Below the pieces are notes generated by a model, which ran no database searches, was not told the origin of the DNA, and saw only the letters and a program-made list of their open reading frames with translations. This document shows positions 4,359 through 5,091 of a stretch of 5,091 nucleotides of DNA, piece by piece. The DNA comes from Truepera sp. (GTDB lineage: Bacteria; Deinococcota; Deinococci; Deinococcales; Trueperaceae), in contig JAGXSO010000022.1 in NCBI GenBank assembly GCA_018333775.1, positions 1 through 5,091 of the forward strand, in the 5' to 3' direction. The first letter of the stretch is position 1, and each line of letters starts with the position of its first letter. Both the position numbers and the translations under genes were made by a program.

Positions 4359-5091
4359 CAGGTAAAAGCGCGGGTAGTGCCCGCCGTGAAAGACGCGGGT
4401 GCTGTGCTGGATGCGCCAGTGCGGGGTATCGTCAAGCAGTCGCTGGAGCAGCTTAATCTCATGGCTTAAGAGCGCTAGTCGGCCACCGGGAGCGGTGATG
4501 CGAGCTAGCTCAGCCAGCAGTGCCGGGTAGAGGGTCTGGTTATGGCGGTGTGCCCCTACGGCATCGCCCCAGGGAGGGTTACACAGCACCAGATCAAAAC
4601 TCGCCTCGGGTAAGTCAAGCTGGCAGGCGTCGGCCTGGGCCAGCGTGACTCTATCGCTTAAACCGGCAGCTTGCAGGTTGTCGCGGCAGCAGGCCAGGGC
4701 CTTAGCGTTCAGGTCGAGGGCCAGCGCGGAGGCAGCCGGGCCGGCCAAGAGCCGTTCGATCAGAAGCGTCCCTGAGCCACACATAGCGTCGCACACGCGG
4801 TCACCGGCCCTGACTCCGGCAGCTTGCACCATGGCGGCTGCCAAGGTGGCATTGAGCCCACCGGGTAGGTTGCAGACCCGCCAGGCTCGAGCCGACAAGG
4901 GGCGGGGAGTAAGCCGTGCCAGCACCTCCCAACCCGTGGCTTGCCACGCAGCCGGACGGATACGCAGCAGCAGCTCGCCTTCATCCGGATCAAAGCGCAA
5001 CCCGGTGGCCTGGCCGATAGCGCCAATTAGCCGCTGAAACACTGCCGAATCGCGCCCGGCTGCCGCTAGGCGGAAACTCTCGAAGCGATCC
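4326..5091 (-). CDS. THUMP-type RNA guanine-N2 methyltransferase, Trm14/TrmN-like (5' truncated by the window)
   Basis: The frame stays open to the window edge, so the N-terminus is missing; 254 residues are visible, against roughly 330-380 for relatives. The internal GTG at 5042 is not the start, because codons upstream of it continue the THUMP RNA-binding domain ([18 protein letters not shown], then a strand ending LLLRIRP). [11 protein letters not shown] and [16 protein letters not shown] lead into a Rossmann-fold methyltransferase. SAM-binding motif [13 protein letters not shown] starts near 4790, acidic ALDLN follows, QADA is further on, and catalytic motif IV NPPWG lies near 4580, typical of N2-guanine and N6-adenine methylation of RNA. 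Thermus TrmN (m2G6 in tRNA) is the closest enzyme I recall; an rRNA target as in RlmL cannot be excluded. The stop TAA (4328-4326) lies inside the ene-reductase gene, and no terminator separates the two convergent genes. Confidence 0.88.
   Translation of the reverse strand, partial: DRFESFRLAAAGRDSAVFQRLIGAIGQATGLRFDPDEGELLLRIRPAAWQATGWEVLARLTPRPLSARAWRVCNLPGGLNATLAAAMVQAAGVRAGDRVCDAMCGSGTLLIERLLAGPAASALALDLNAKALACCRDNLQAAGLSDRVTLAQADACQLDLPEASFDLVLCNPPWGDAVGAHRHNQTLYPALLAELARITAPGGRLALLSHEIKLLQRLLDDTPHWRIQHSTRVFHGGHYPRFYLLERSPVLRRH

Noticed and set aside
5040..5042. GTG as the start of the methyltransferase
   Set aside because: Codons upstream stay open to the window edge and encode the continuation of the THUMP domain, so the GTG is an internal valine.

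Overview
The window looks like a GC-rich chromosomal segment from a bacterium of the Deinococcota (Thermus/Truepera/Deinococcus side). This rests on recalled family resemblance, not on a search. The ene-reductase closely resembles the Thermus chromate reductase/thermophilic OYE type, the methyltransferase resembles the Thermus TrmN/Trm14 type, and two genes appear leaderless, with a TANNNT box exactly 6 bp before ATG, a habit common in that phylum. The phylum assignment is moderate confidence; the genus is not determined.

Layout. Positions 44-688 (minus) hold trpF, phosphoribosylanthranilate isomerase of tryptophan synthesis. Its last codons and stop are built from three perfect DnaA boxes (44-85), so the left edge may touch a replication origin or another DnaA-titrating or regulatory site. 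Positions 689-888 are a divergent intergenic region with the trpF -10 box, a 21-bp-spaced direct repeat and a good sigma70-like promoter reading right. That promoter serves an accessory block, 889-2352. The block contains a 36-residue exported-looking peptide, a lipoprotein whose C-terminus is a cysteine-framed helical hairpin with exactly symmetric cysteine spacing, and an overlapping five-helix membrane protein. None of the three is recognised. Base composition falls sharply in the N-terminal half of the lipoprotein gene (one 60-base row is 32% GC, against about 67% in the ene-reductase gene), which suggests acquired DNA.

Positions 2516-2887 encode a complete DUF805 membrane protein interrupted by a single in-frame TAG. 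It is preceded by a three-copy GGTACT repeat that can fold in two ways. A 65-residue DUF4177 protein follows (2970-3167).

Positions 3288-4358 (plus) encode an Old Yellow Enzyme family ene-reductase. Its 3' end overlaps by 33 bp, tail to tail, a minus-strand THUMP/SAM RNA guanine-N2-methyltransferase-like gene (4326 to beyond 5091; its N-terminus lies outside the window).

The housekeeping genes (trpF, ene-reductase, RNA methyltransferase) flank the accessory block, and no metabolic link between them is visible. The best candidate for something undescribed is the secreted peptide / lipid-anchored hairpin / membrane protein cassette. A toxin-immunity role is only a hypothesis. No tRNA, rRNA, CRISPR array or transposase was seen.
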